DNA from: an uncultured Bacilli bacterium
GTDB taxonomy: Bacteria; Bacillota_I; Bacilli_A; RF39; UBA660
DNA length: 20,734 bases
Direction: 5' to 3'
NCBI GenBank assembly: GCA_947624125.1
Contig: CANQIY010000009.1
Location: 1 to 20,734, forward strand
In this document: positions 1 to 7,468 of the stretch, piece after piece
Layout: every line of letters starts with the position of its first letter
How positions within the stretch are numbered: position 1 is the stretch's first letter
Translations under genes and position numbers: made by a program
The notes under the pieces: generated by a model
What the model saw: only the letters and a program-made list of their open reading frames with translations
Database searches by the model: none
What the model was told of the DNA's origin: nothing

Positions 1-573
1 AGTTATACCTAAATCTCTATAAGTAGAAAGAATTTCTTCATCTTCTAAAGTCTTTAAATCACATTTATTTAAGCAAACAATAGCTGGTATATTACTATTT
101 TGAAGAATCATTAAATATCTATCAATAAATTTAGGATGTAATGGGGGTTCTTTTGCTGCAACTACTATGACTGCTAAGTCAATGTTTGCTGCAATATTTT
201 TAGAAGCACCTATATCATTTAATCTTGTGCTATCTTTTTTAGTTCTAGATAATATTGAAGTTCTCTTTAATAAATGATTAATTATATAAGCATTATCAAT
301 TTTTTCAATAACAACTTTATCACCAGGAAATACTACTTGATTGCAAACTAGGTTAACATCCTTACGGAGTTTTGCTAATATAACTTCATCATTATAAAGT
401 ATATATGCATCATCATATCTTACTTCAATAACAACCCCATACTCATCACAATAATTAATAACAAAATCATCTACATTTTCATTCTTTTTACCAAAAGCTC
501 TTTCCTTAGCTCTTTGCTTTTTTTCTATACTTTTTTTAGTTTTAAAACTATCGTATGCATTATAATGTGGCAT
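1..573 (-). CDS. rsgA: Ribosome small-subunit-dependent GTPase A, 5' part
   Basis: The first 191 codons of RsgA, a circularly permuted GTPase that helps late maturation of the 30S ribosomal subunit. The gene runs off the left edge. The visible part holds a basic N-terminal tail, an OB-fold-like stretch (about residues 45-90, including DDAYILYNDEVILAKLR) and the start of the permuted GTPase domain. There, RTSILSRTKKDSTRL is followed by NIDLAVIVVAAKEPPL and the NKCDL base-recognition (G4) motif, which precedes the P-loop as expected for this family. The P-loop and zinc-binding C-terminus lie outside the window. The ATG at 573 follows a GGAGG ribosome binding site at 581-585. It is separated from the biosynthetic operon upstream by about 80 bases with its own probable promoter. 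The assignment is by motif order and is confident. Confidence 0.9.
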   Translation of the reverse strand, partial: MPHYNAYDSFKTKKSIEKKQRAKERAFGKKNENVDDFVINYCDEYGVVIEVRYDDAYILYNDEVILAKLRKDVNLVCNQVVFPGDKVVIEKIDNAYIINHLLKRTSILSRTKKDSTRLNDIGASKNIAANIDLAVIVVAAKEPPLHPKFIDRYLMILQNSNIPAIVCLNKCDLKTLEDEEILSTYRDLGIT

Positions 574-607
574 TATTATTCCTCCATTCAAAAATCAATC
601 TATACAT

Positions 608-616
608 AGTATATCA
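608..616 (-). promoter_or_regulatory. Extended -10 promoter of rsgA
   Basis: On the minus strand TGATATACT forms an extended -10 (TGn plus TATACT) about 35 bases before the rsgA start. A -35 of TTTAAT at 17-base spacing is weak. It implies rsgA can be transcribed independently of the operon ending at 656. No hairpin terminator is visible in 574-655, so read-through is also possible. Confidence 0.5.
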
Positions 617-655
617 TTTTTTCTCATTAAATTAAATATGTGTAATTAAAATAAA

Positions 656-1732
656 CTAATCTTTCCATAATAATATATTAACATTTGAAGGTATGTCAAT
701 TCCATCGTCTAAATCGTAATAATCTACCGTTTTTCCATCTCGTGCAAATGTAATACACTTATCTTCCTTCTTTATTATATTTTCTCTTCTAACTTTACCA
801 ATTGTAGTATCCATTACAAATCTTGTGGAATTAATCCAAGAAGGTGTATTCCAATTTACCTCATCCATTATTTTTTCTATCCTATTGGATGAAATTCTAT
901 TGACAGCACCATACGATATTGGATCGGGTATAAAAATTGATAATGGTCTAATATTTAGCTCATCCATTTTTATTAATAATTTTATCAGAACCTTTGAATT
1001 ATCATTAATACCTCTTAATAATGGAAATTGAGAATACATTCTTATTCCAGCTTTTCTAATATCATTTATTTTTTCTTCAACTACTTCGTCAATCTCGTAA
1101 GGATGATTTATATGAAATACAAGCCTAACATTATGTTTACTTAATAAATCTATCATTTCTTCTGTAAAAATAGTTGGCTCATATACTATTGCCCTTGTAT
1201 GTATTCTAATTTCCCATTGTTTTAACTCATCTAGTGCAAATTTCATGTTTTCATAACCAATACTTAATGGATCACCACCAGAAAATATTACTTCTCTTAT
1301 CTCCGGTTGAGAATGTAGATACTTTTTCAAAATTAATATTTTATTTTTGATTGTTTCTTTCAAATTACTTTGTTGAAATTTGGACAAATTATATGTTCTA
1401 AAGCAATATTGACAGTGAGAAAAACAAACATCAGTTATAATGAAAACTAAGCGATTTTTATATTTTTGAATTATATAATCGCAATTTTTAACAGGATTAT
1501 GTTTATTTTCTTCAACATAATCTCTTGTTTCTACACTTGTTTTTAATTTTATTTTATCTTTTACAGGAATTACTGATCTATACAATGGACCACCTTTTCC
1601 TATTGTATTAATTTCTTCAATTAGTTTTTTCATATAAAAATTTGATATTTTAATTGGGAGCAAATTATCTGTTTCAACTAATTGTTTATATTTTTCTTGC
1701 AATTCCTTATCAATTATTTTTTCATATATCAT
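656..1732 (-). CDS. Lysine 2,3-aminomutase-like radical SAM/PLP enzyme
   Basis: A radical SAM protein of the KamA (lysine 2,3-aminomutase) family, which moves an alpha-amino group to the beta carbon. The CxxxCxxC cluster motif is at C103, C107 and C110, followed by SGGDPL at about 151-156. D270 (PDPISYG) and D308 (FVMDTT) sit where clostridial lysine 2,3-aminomutase has the two aspartates that hold the substrate epsilon-amino group (D293 and D330). K313 is the likely PLP lysine (K337 in that enzyme). The Gly-rich loop before this lysine (PGGGGK) is reduced to TTIGK, and the C-terminal part is short: 358 residues against about 416. The aspartate pair suggests a basic substrate (lysine, ornithine or a derivative), which is inference. 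The start chosen is ATG 1732 behind AGGGGTG, two bases after the upstream stop; TTG 1738 is possible. Last gene of the operon. It could also be an EpmB-like enzyme, but the context disfavours that. Confidence 0.82.
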   Translation of the reverse strand: MIYEKIIDKELQEKYKQLVETDNLLPIKISNFYMKKLIEEINTIGKGGPLYRSVIPVKDKIKLKTSVETRDYVEENKHNPVKNCDYIIQKYKNRLVFIITDVCFSHCQYCFRTYNLSKFQQSNLKETIKNKILILKKYLHSQPEIREVIFSGGDPLSIGYENMKFALDELKQWEIRIHTRAIVYEPTIFTEEMIDLLSKHNVRLVFHINHPYEIDEVVEEKINDIRKAGIRMYSQFPLLRGINDNSKVLIKLLIKMDELNIRPLSIFIPDPISYGAVNRISSNRIEKIMDEVNWNTPSWINSTRFVMDTTIGKVRRENIIKKEDKCITFARDGKTVDYYDLDDGIDIPSNVNILLWKD

Positions 1733-1734
1733 TA

Positions 1735-2694
1735 TCAATCACCCCTATATCCTATTGAATTTTTCTTGCTACCAGTTTTTATAGCGTTTTCTACAATAAA
1801 ATTGATAATATCATCAAATAAATATCCATCTGTCTTAGCACATGTAATAAATTCTCCAGTAGGATGAAAACTTACTTGAGAATTAACTTCTATCAGATAA
1901 TACTTATCATCTTTTTTTCTAAAGTCTATTTTTGCATATCCTTTAATATCTAATGTTTTGGCAATAGTCAAAACAATATTTTTTAAAGATTCAAATTCAC
2001 CATTTGCTGTTTTTATATCAACCGTATCATCTTTAACAGTTTTCATTTCATAATCATAAAATTCAGAATCACAACTAACTATGCATGGTCCTAATGCACC
2101 AATACCTTCAACATAAATCATACTAAGATCTTGACCTTCTATATATTCTTCTACCAAAACATTTCTTTCATATTTTTTAAGTAAAAATAATACTTGCTTT
2201 TTTAATTCACTATATGAATTGACTATTGATTTTTCTCCCATTCCCATACTTGAACCTTCAGAATTTAGTTTAACAATTACTGGAAATTGAATATTGTTCA
2301 ATGAATCGATATCATCTTTTTCACACACACTATACCCTTTTGGACAATCTATATAATTTTTTAAAAGATTTTTTACTAGGAATTTATTATGACACATTAA
2401 TAAATTTGTACTATCAGGCCCCGAATAATTATATTTAAACTGTTCCAATATTGCTCCATAAACTGATTCTCTTGCCGGACCATTATATCCCTCACAAATA
2501 TTAAAAACTAAGTCTGGTTTATATCGATTTAATTTATCTATCCATTTAAAATATTTATCGGCTTCGATTTTTTTTACTTCGTAATTCTTAGATAAAACAT
2601 TATATATACTATCAATAGTCAATTCAGAATCAAACTCTGTTTCATATTCATATTGATGTCTATTTAAATTAAATAATAATATTATTTTTTTCAT
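1735..2694 (-). CDS. D-Ala-D-Ala ligase-like ATP-grasp ligase
   Basis: A 319-residue ATP-grasp enzyme of the D-alanine-D-alanine ligase-like group, expected to activate a carboxylate as acyl phosphate and couple it to an amine. The N-terminal domain has the typical FNICEGYNGPARES stretch (about 64-77), which lines the first amino-acid site in Ddl relatives. K142 in VKLNSEGSSMGMG and EEYIEG (182-187) bind ATP. D257 in YAKIDFR, and E269 and N271 in IEVNSQ, are the metal ligands. The motif order matches Ddl, but the first-domain sequence is divergent and the gene is embedded in a biosynthetic operon away from cell-wall genes. Dipeptide or amide formation on a special substrate is therefore more likely than peptidoglycan synthesis. 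Its ATG overlaps the upstream ureohydrolase stop (ATGA), so translation is coupled. Confidence 0.8.
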   Translation of the reverse strand: MKKIILLFNLNRHQYEYETEFDSELTIDSIYNVLSKNYEVKKIEADKYFKWIDKLNRYKPDLVFNICEGYNGPARESVYGAILEQFKYNYSGPDSTNLLMCHNKFLVKNLLKNYIDCPKGYSVCEKDDIDSLNNIQFPVIVKLNSEGSSMGMGEKSIVNSYSELKKQVLFLLKKYERNVLVEEYIEGQDLSMIYVEGIGALGPCIVSCDSEFYDYEMKTVKDDTVDIKTANGEFESLKNIVLTIAKTLDIKGYAKIDFRKKDDKYYLIEVNSQVSFHPTGEFITCAKTDGYLFDDIINFIVENAIKTGSKKNSIGYRGD

Positions 2695-3668
2695 TTTAAA
2701 TTCTCCCTATTTAAGCCAAATGCCAAGAAATGATATAACAATTCTTCTGCTATAACAAATGAGGTGTGTGAATCATCTAATTTTGGATTAAGTTCAACAA
2801 TATCAAATCCAGCTATATCTAAATCATGTAAATTTCTTAAAGCTTCATCGCATTCATATGGAGTCAAGCCATTACATTGTGGCGTCCCTGTGCCAAAAAC
2901 ATATGACACATCTAAACAATCAATATCAAATGTTATATAAAATTTTATTTTCTTATTTTTATTTTTTTCTTTTATTCCGTTAATAATATTCAATATTCCT
3001 TTTTCCTTTATATAATTTGAAGTAAATAGATTTATATTTTTTTCTTTTACATAGTCAAACCATTCTTTTCCTACAACACCTCTCGGACCAATAGTATACA
3101 TATTTTCTCCTTTTAAATATCCATCTTCTATAAGTTTTCTAAAAACGTTCCCGTGCCAAACTTCTGGCATATTTAAATATTTATCTTCTACATCCATATG
3201 TGCATCAAAATGTATTAAACCAATATCATAATCAGGAAATTTTTCTTTTATTGCTTTATAAAAACCTCTAAAACTACCATAAGTAATAGAATGATCGCCA
3301 CCACATATAAGTGGAAAACTAAATTTAGCGATAGAATATACTTTTTTTGTTATTTCATCCTGATTAAAAGAAGGATTAGTAGGATTTACAAATACATCTC
3401 CCAAATCAGCAATTTTAAACTCATTAGTCTTCAAATATTTATTATGGTCTAAATCATACAATTCTTCTCCATATATTCTGTCCCAAAAAGAATATTCTCT
3501 TAATTGTCTAGGAGCATATTTTGCTCCTAATCTATATGATGCACCGTAATCGCATGGAACACCTAAAAAAACAATATCATAATTTTTAATATCTTTTTCT
3601 TTAATAAATTTCCCACCCATATATGTTGGAATGCCAGCATATATATATTCTTCTTTATCATCTATCAT
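2691..3668 (-). CDS. Agmatinase/arginase-family ureohydrolase
   Basis: A 325-residue binuclear-manganese ureohydrolase. All metal ligands are visible: H126 in GGDHS, D155, H157 and D159 in DAHMD, and D248 and D250 in DIDCLD. WHGNVFR (171-177) resembles the HGTxFR element of agmatinase and guanidinoacid hydrolases. GTGTP (259-263) is also typical of that branch rather than of arginase proper. It should hydrolyse a guanidino (or ureido-like) group to an amine plus urea; agmatine to putrescine is the family reference reaction. In this operon the substrate may instead be an arginine-derived intermediate, which is inference. The ATG at 3668 follows GGAGGT with 6-base spacing, and the gene ends in a 4-base overlap with the next one. 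Confidence 0.87.
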   Translation of the reverse strand: MIDDKEEYIYAGIPTYMGGKFIKEKDIKNYDIVFLGVPCDYGASYRLGAKYAPRQLREYSFWDRIYGEELYDLDHNKYLKTNEFKIADLGDVFVNPTNPSFNQDEITKKVYSIAKFSFPLICGGDHSITYGSFRGFYKAIKEKFPDYDIGLIHFDAHMDVEDKYLNMPEVWHGNVFRKLIEDGYLKGENMYTIGPRGVVGKEWFDYVKEKNINLFTSNYIKEKGILNIINGIKEKNKNKKIKFYITFDIDCLDVSYVFGTGTPQCNGLTPYECDEALRNLHDLDIAGFDIVELNPKLDDSHTSFVIAEELLYHFLAFGLNRENLK

Positions 3669-3685
3669 TTTATTACCTCCTATAT

Positions 3686-4819
3686 TTATACATATTGTGA
3701 TATATCCATTGAAGTTTTCTTTTTATGTTTCTGTAAAAAAACCTCATTTAACACTTTATCAGTATATTCTCCAAATAAAGGTCCACAAATTGTTTCAATA
3801 ACATCCATTCCGCTCATAGTTAAATTCGCTTCTATAATTATAGGAATATTGTTTTCAGTAATTGCAATATCCCAACCAATTAATCTAAAATGCGGAAAGC
3901 GTTGTGCCGATTGTTTAACTAATTGTTTTATTTGATCCATAAAGTCAAATTTTATATCTGAAAATTCTCCACCATCAGGGTGTTTATCAAATCGTTTACC
4001 TAAGGCATCATATGCAAAATTTGAAAGAGTTCCGTCTTCATTTATTTTACAATAAATCCCGCCAAAACTTGCGTTATCAACTTTAGAATTTCCAATTCCC
4101 ATCCTAAACGCAGCCCAAGGAAGTACTTTCACTTCACCATCTAATATCAAAGTCATGATTCTTATTGTATTAAGTGAATTAGGATGTAATTTAGCAGTTA
4201 TTTCAGATTGCTTTACTGTTTCTTGAAATATTATATTGTCTTCTTCTAAATTATCAAACAAATCTATTAACTCTTTCTTTGATGGTTTATTAAGAAATTT
4301 AACACCTTTGCCTCCATAGGAAGCCATACTAGGCTTAATTGTTATATTATTTACAGATGACAAGATTTCTATCGCTTGTTTTTTAGATATAATATTATAA
4401 TTTTCGTCTTCGAAAATACCATTTATTAAATGAACATAAGTTTTTGGAAGATTAAATCCTTTCAAATATAAGTCAAAATAATTTTTATCTGCTATTCCGG
4501 GTTCTATAGCTCTATTATTTAAATAACCATCAATATAACCAACAAATAAATCATCAGGAATAAATTTTTCATCAAACTTACCTGTTCTATCTATGTAGTA
4601 TTTATGGTATGCAATATCAAAATCCTTTGTATATTTTTCCCAATACTTTTTTATTTGTTGTTCTTGCTCTTTAGTCAATTCTTTTACATTATCTGAAAAT
4701 AATTCTTTAGAATCAATTCTAAAACATTCCATACATTTTTCAGATAGCTCTTTAAAGAAATTTTCATATAAAATTGTAAGATAATTAAATGCTTCTTCTT
4801 CCCATTTTTCAAATCTCAT
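3686..4819 (-). CDS. ATP-grasp protein, sugar-transfer-associated type (PF14397-like)
   Basis: A 377-residue protein matching the ATP-grasp_ST pattern (PF14397 as I recall it). From the N-terminus it has an acidic helical part, an ATP-binding lysine region KPSMASYGGKGV, the conserved HPNSLNTIRIMT, and WAAFRMGIGNSKVDNASFGG. The metal-binding end is RLIGWDIAITENNIPIIIEANL. Members occur beside sugar-transfer or peptide-tailoring genes and are thought to be carboxylate-amine ligases, but few have been characterised. The start at 4819 follows AAGGTG at 5-base spacing. An upstream in-frame ATG at 4840 lies inside the preceding gene and has no good ribosome binding site. The operon thus holds two different ATP-grasp ligases, giving capacity for two amide bonds without an NRPS. 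Confidence 0.78.
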   Translation of the reverse strand: MRFEKWEEEAFNYLTILYENFFKELSEKCMECFRIDSKELFSDNVKELTKEQEQQIKKYWEKYTKDFDIAYHKYYIDRTGKFDEKFIPDDLFVGYIDGYLNNRAIEPGIADKNYFDLYLKGFNLPKTYVHLINGIFEDENYNIISKKQAIEILSSVNNITIKPSMASYGGKGVKFLNKPSKKELIDLFDNLEEDNIIFQETVKQSEITAKLHPNSLNTIRIMTLILDGEVKVLPWAAFRMGIGNSKVDNASFGGIYCKINEDGTLSNFAYDALGKRFDKHPDGGEFSDIKFDFMDQIKQLVKQSAQRFPHFRLIGWDIAITENNIPIIIEANLTMSGMDVIETICGPLFGEYTDKVLNEVFLQKHKKKTSMDISQYV

Positions 4820-4830
4820 TTTTTCACCTT

Positions 4831-5820
4831 CTAAATCCATTTTTCTAATTGCTTAACAATATTTTTATTAATTAAATTATTTTTTTTCATCCATTCATCA
4901 TTAAAAACATTGTTTAGATATTTTTCTCCACCATCACATAATAGAATAACAGCTTTCCCAGAGCCATTTTTTTTATTTATATCTTCTAAAGCTTTATAAA
5001 TTACTCCGCCTGCGGATCCTCCAACTAATAAACCAAATCTTTTTGCTAAGTATCTACAAGTATTAAAAGCTTCGTCATCTCTCGCATAAAAGTTATTATC
5101 TATAATTGAATAGTCAATTATCTTAGGTATTGGAGCATCAATAGGATTTCCAGTTCCAGACTGAAAATAAGGTTGTCCTTTCCCTCCAAATAAAATAGAT
5201 CCTACAGGTTCTATTACATTTATTAATGTATTTTGATTATATTTTTTTAAACCAAGAGCTGTTCCACAAGATGAACCACCCGTACCAATAGCAGCATAGA
5301 ACAAATCGATATTTCCTAATTCGTTTACTAATTCTTTGGCTAGTGTATCAGTATACGCAGAGCGATTATCAAAATTATCAGCTTGGTTAGGGAAAAAAGC
5401 ATTTTCTATCTCATTAGCCATTTTCTTAGCTGTTCTTTCCCTTTCGACGACAGCAACCTCATCTGCTTTATAACCATCGCCAACAGTTACTATTTTTCCA
5501 CCATAAGCCTTAATCATATCTATTTTTTCCTTTGAAGCGTGATGGTCAACTACAGCTATAAATTTATACCCTTTTATTGCTGAAGCAATAGCTAATCCTA
5601 TAGCAGTATTTCCACTCGAAGATTCTATTATAGTTCCATTAGGTTTTAATCTTCCATCTTTCTCGGCTTGCTCAATCATGTTTAAAGCCATTCGATCTTT
5701 CATACTTCCGCCAGGATTAAATTTCTCAAGTTTAAGAAACACTTTCCAATCATTATTTTTCATTTTAATTTCAAATAATGGCGTATTTCCTATCAAATCT
5801 GTTATTTTATTTACAATCAT
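4831..5820 (-). CDS. SbnA-like beta-substituting PLP enzyme (cysteine synthase family)
   Basis: A 329-residue fold-type II PLP enzyme. The PLP lysine is K41 in NPGGSMKDR. The substrate loop is SSSGN (67-71), where O-acetylserine sulfhydrylases have TSGNT. The phosphate-binding loop is GTGGS (179-183). The closest pattern I recognise is SbnA of staphyloferrin B synthesis. Shared features are NPGGSMKDR, KGYKFIAVVD followed by KIDMIKAYGGKI, EPVGSILFGGKG, a CRYLAKRFG-type segment before GGSAGG, and a C-terminus with DGGEKYL then NDEWM. SbnA couples glutamate to O-phosphoserine to give ACEGA, the precursor of 2,3-diaminopropionate; the oxidative partner SbnB is not in this window. The product could therefore be diaminopropionate made with an unlinked partner, or an N-(2-amino-2-carboxyethyl) amino acid used as such. 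The ATG at 5820 follows GGAGG and overlaps the upstream gene by 14 bases. An ordinary cysteine synthase cannot be fully excluded. Confidence 0.8.
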   Translation of the reverse strand: MIVNKITDLIGNTPLFEIKMKNNDWKVFLKLEKFNPGGSMKDRMALNMIEQAEKDGRLKPNGTIIESSSGNTAIGLAIASAIKGYKFIAVVDHHASKEKIDMIKAYGGKIVTVGDGYKADEVAVVERERTAKKMANEIENAFFPNQADNFDNRSAYTDTLAKELVNELGNIDLFYAAIGTGGSSCGTALGLKKYNQNTLINVIEPVGSILFGGKGQPYFQSGTGNPIDAPIPKIIDYSIIDNNFYARDDEAFNTCRYLAKRFGLLVGGSAGGVIYKALEDINKKNGSGKAVILLCDGGEKYLNNVFNDEWMKKNNLINKNIVKQLEKWI

Positions 5821-7090
5821 AATTTTTATCCTCCTTTATCAAATATTTATTTTTCCTCTTTTTAACAATATATTTTTTAACCAAAGGAATTTTATGAAAT
5901 TCACTTTCATTTGAATCCATTTGATATCCTGCCGTATTTAAATAAATTAATAAATCTCCTCTTTTAGGAATATAATTAAATTTAATTTTTCTCCATGTCA
6001 TCATATCTTGTTCTAAACATAGATTTCCTGCAACGCTTGCATAAATTTCTTCTTTTTGTCTTGGACATTTTAATAATAATTTAGGTTCAATAAGATAATC
6101 ACTATTAAACCACTGCTCAGATAAACAATTTATATTACCATTAGTAACTATAATATTTTCTCCATCATCTAGTCGCTTTAAATATTTTACTTGATATATA
6201 CTAATTCCAACATTTTTTAGTAAACTTCTTCCTGGTTCTACAATAATTTCTATACCATTTTTATTTAATAACTCATATGTATTCTTTAAAATATAATCCA
6301 AAGCATTTTCGTCTGCTATATCACTATAATAAGGATAATAATTTTTTATAAAATGCTCTTTAAAATACATTTTCTTATTATTAAATTTTAAAAAGTTTTC
6401 ATAATCTTCTTTGGAACAATAATTAGTTGGAATTCCCCCACCTATATCAATATATTTGATACTAATTTTTCTTGACTTGACTATCTTTACTGCTTCTTTT
6501 ATAGCATTTATTCTATCATTTAAAGAATAGTTGTTAATATGGAAAGAGAACCCTTCAAGATTAATAAAACTTCCAGAGATAATTTCTAAACATGAATTGA
6601 TTTGAGAAATATTTATGCCAAATCTACTTACTTTATTAAGCAAATCTGATATTCTTAGCAAAACCCTTGCTGGTTTATTAATCTTTTTTATAATTTTTAA
6701 CTCTTCAATATCATCTACCGATATAATCAAGTTGTTTTTTATAGAGTTTTTTATATATTCTTCATCTTTAGCAGGACCTGATGCAATTATTTTATTTGTA
6801 TATTTTAACGCATCGTTTAATTCATAATTACTTGATACTTCAATACCACAATTTTGTTCTACAGCATATTTTAATAAGGCATAACTTTTGTTACTCTTAC
6901 ATGAAAAAAAGATATTTTCACGCGTAAAATATCGCATAAAAACATCTTTAAATTGGATTATATTACTAATAAATTGGTCAACAAAAAGAACATTAGATGG
7001 TGCATCAAAAAGAGCAAATAAATTATATGCGTCTGCCAAGCATTCTAAATTTTCACACTTTTCTGCTTCTACTTTAGAATAATCATACAT
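5807..7090 (-). CDS. Fold-type III PLP decarboxylase-like enzyme
   Basis: A 427-residue protein of the ornithine/diaminopimelate/arginine decarboxylase family (alanine-racemase-like barrel plus beta domain). K65 in FFSCKSNKS is the PLP lysine. H184 (FSFHINN), GGG 217-219 in YIDIGGG, and EPGR 285-288 bind PLP and its phosphate. C358 and D362 in NLCLEQD match the CxxxD acid/substrate motif of decarboxylases, and Y389 in NTAGY is the active-site tyrosine. The tail FHKIPL recalls the Y4yA/SbnH-type subgroup more than LysA, from memory. It probably decarboxylates a basic amino acid or a larger conjugate, as SbnH decarboxylates citryl-diaminopropionate; the substrate is unknown. The start at 7090 follows GGGAG at 9 bases. 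The in-frame ATG at 7126 lies upstream of the predicted transcription start. First gene of the six-gene operon. Confidence 0.82.
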   Translation of the reverse strand: MYDYSKVEAEKCENLECLADAYNLFALFDAPSNVLFVDQFISNIIQFKDVFMRYFTRENIFFSCKSNKSYALLKYAVEQNCGIEVSSNYELNDALKYTNKIIASGPAKDEEYIKNSIKNNLIISVDDIEELKIIKKINKPARVLLRISDLLNKVSRFGINISQINSCLEIISGSFINLEGFSFHINNYSLNDRINAIKEAVKIVKSRKISIKYIDIGGGIPTNYCSKEDYENFLKFNNKKMYFKEHFIKNYYPYYSDIADENALDYILKNTYELLNKNGIEIIVEPGRSLLKNVGISIYQVKYLKRLDDGENIIVTNGNINCLSEQWFNSDYLIEPKLLLKCPRQKEEIYASVAGNLCLEQDMMTWRKIKFNYIPKRGDLLIYLNTAGYQMDSNESEFHKIPLVKKYIVKKRKNKYLIKEDKNYDCK

Positions 7091-7126
7091 ATAAATCAAC
7101 TCCCAACTGATCAATCTACAAGTCAT

Positions 7127-7155
7127 AAATTAGCATAAATTGGTAATTTTGTCAA
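7127..7155 (-). promoter_or_regulatory. Promoter of the biosynthetic operon
   Basis: Reading the minus strand, a perfect TTGACA -35 (7155-7150) is followed by a 17-base spacer and TAATTT as -10 (7132-7127), with TG one base before the -10. Transcription would start near 7120, about 30 bases before the ATG at 7090. This supports 7090 rather than 7126 as the start of the first gene and makes the six genes one transcription unit. Confidence 0.65.
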
Positions 7156-7265
7156 ATTTTGAAAACCCACTTCTATACGCACCATTTTGTAACGAAACAT
7201 CAATTTAAGCTTTTTAAAAAATATTAATTTTGCAATATCAAAATTAAAAACAGGATATGGGATGA

Positions 7266-7322
7266 CACCAAACGGAGATTAAAAATCTTATTTCATAAGA
7301 TTTTTTCTCCGTTTTTTTGGTG
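7266..7322 (+). terminator. Strong intrinsic terminator-like hairpin, plus orientation
   Basis: AACGGAGA (7271-7278) pairs with TCTCCGTT (7306-7313), and AAAAATCTTA (7281-7290) pairs perfectly with TAAGATTTTT (7296-7305) around a 5-base loop. Seven T follow (7312-7318). Outer CACCA/TGGTG arms could extend it. The T tract is on the plus strand, so it terminates plus-strand transcription, yet no plus-strand gene lies upstream. The surrounding gene-free stretch 7127-7468 (342 bases) otherwise holds only the operon promoter and an A+T-rich tract with TATATGCA repeats. Confidence 0.72.
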
Positions 7323-7351
7323 CAAAAATATTTACGCACTTGCGAAAATGA

Positions 7352-7434
7352 GTATATTTATATGCAAAGTATATGCACTTTTTAATTTAAATCTTCTGAA
7401 ATCCTTATAAATAAAGGAAAAACTATATATGCAA
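7352..7434. repeat. Three short TATATGCA direct repeats
   Basis: TATATGCA occurs three times on the plus strand between about 7359 and 7433, the first two about 11 bases apart. All sit in gene-free DNA between the recombinase side and the operon-side hairpin. They could be protein-binding sites or chance in A+T-rich DNA. Confidence 0.3.
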
Positions 7435-7468
7435 TTTTTTAGAATTTACTAGATTTTATTAGATTTTA

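Noticed and set aside
825..1031. Short plus-strand ORFs within the minus-strand operon
   Set aside because: They are antisense shadows of well-supported enzymes with conserved motifs, and lack ribosome binding sites.
4820..4840. Upstream ATG of the ATP-grasp_ST gene
   Set aside because: It lies within the end of the SbnA-like gene without a suitable ribosome binding site, whereas ATG 4819 has AAGGTG at 5 bases.
7091..7126. Longer N-terminus of the first operon gene from ATG 7126
   Set aside because: The predicted transcription start near 7120 lies downstream of it, and GGGAG is well placed for ATG 7090.
7147..7165. Possible palindromic operator over the -35 of the biosynthetic promoter
   Set aside because: Only 12 of 19 positions are symmetric and nearly all are A or T, which is expected by chance here.
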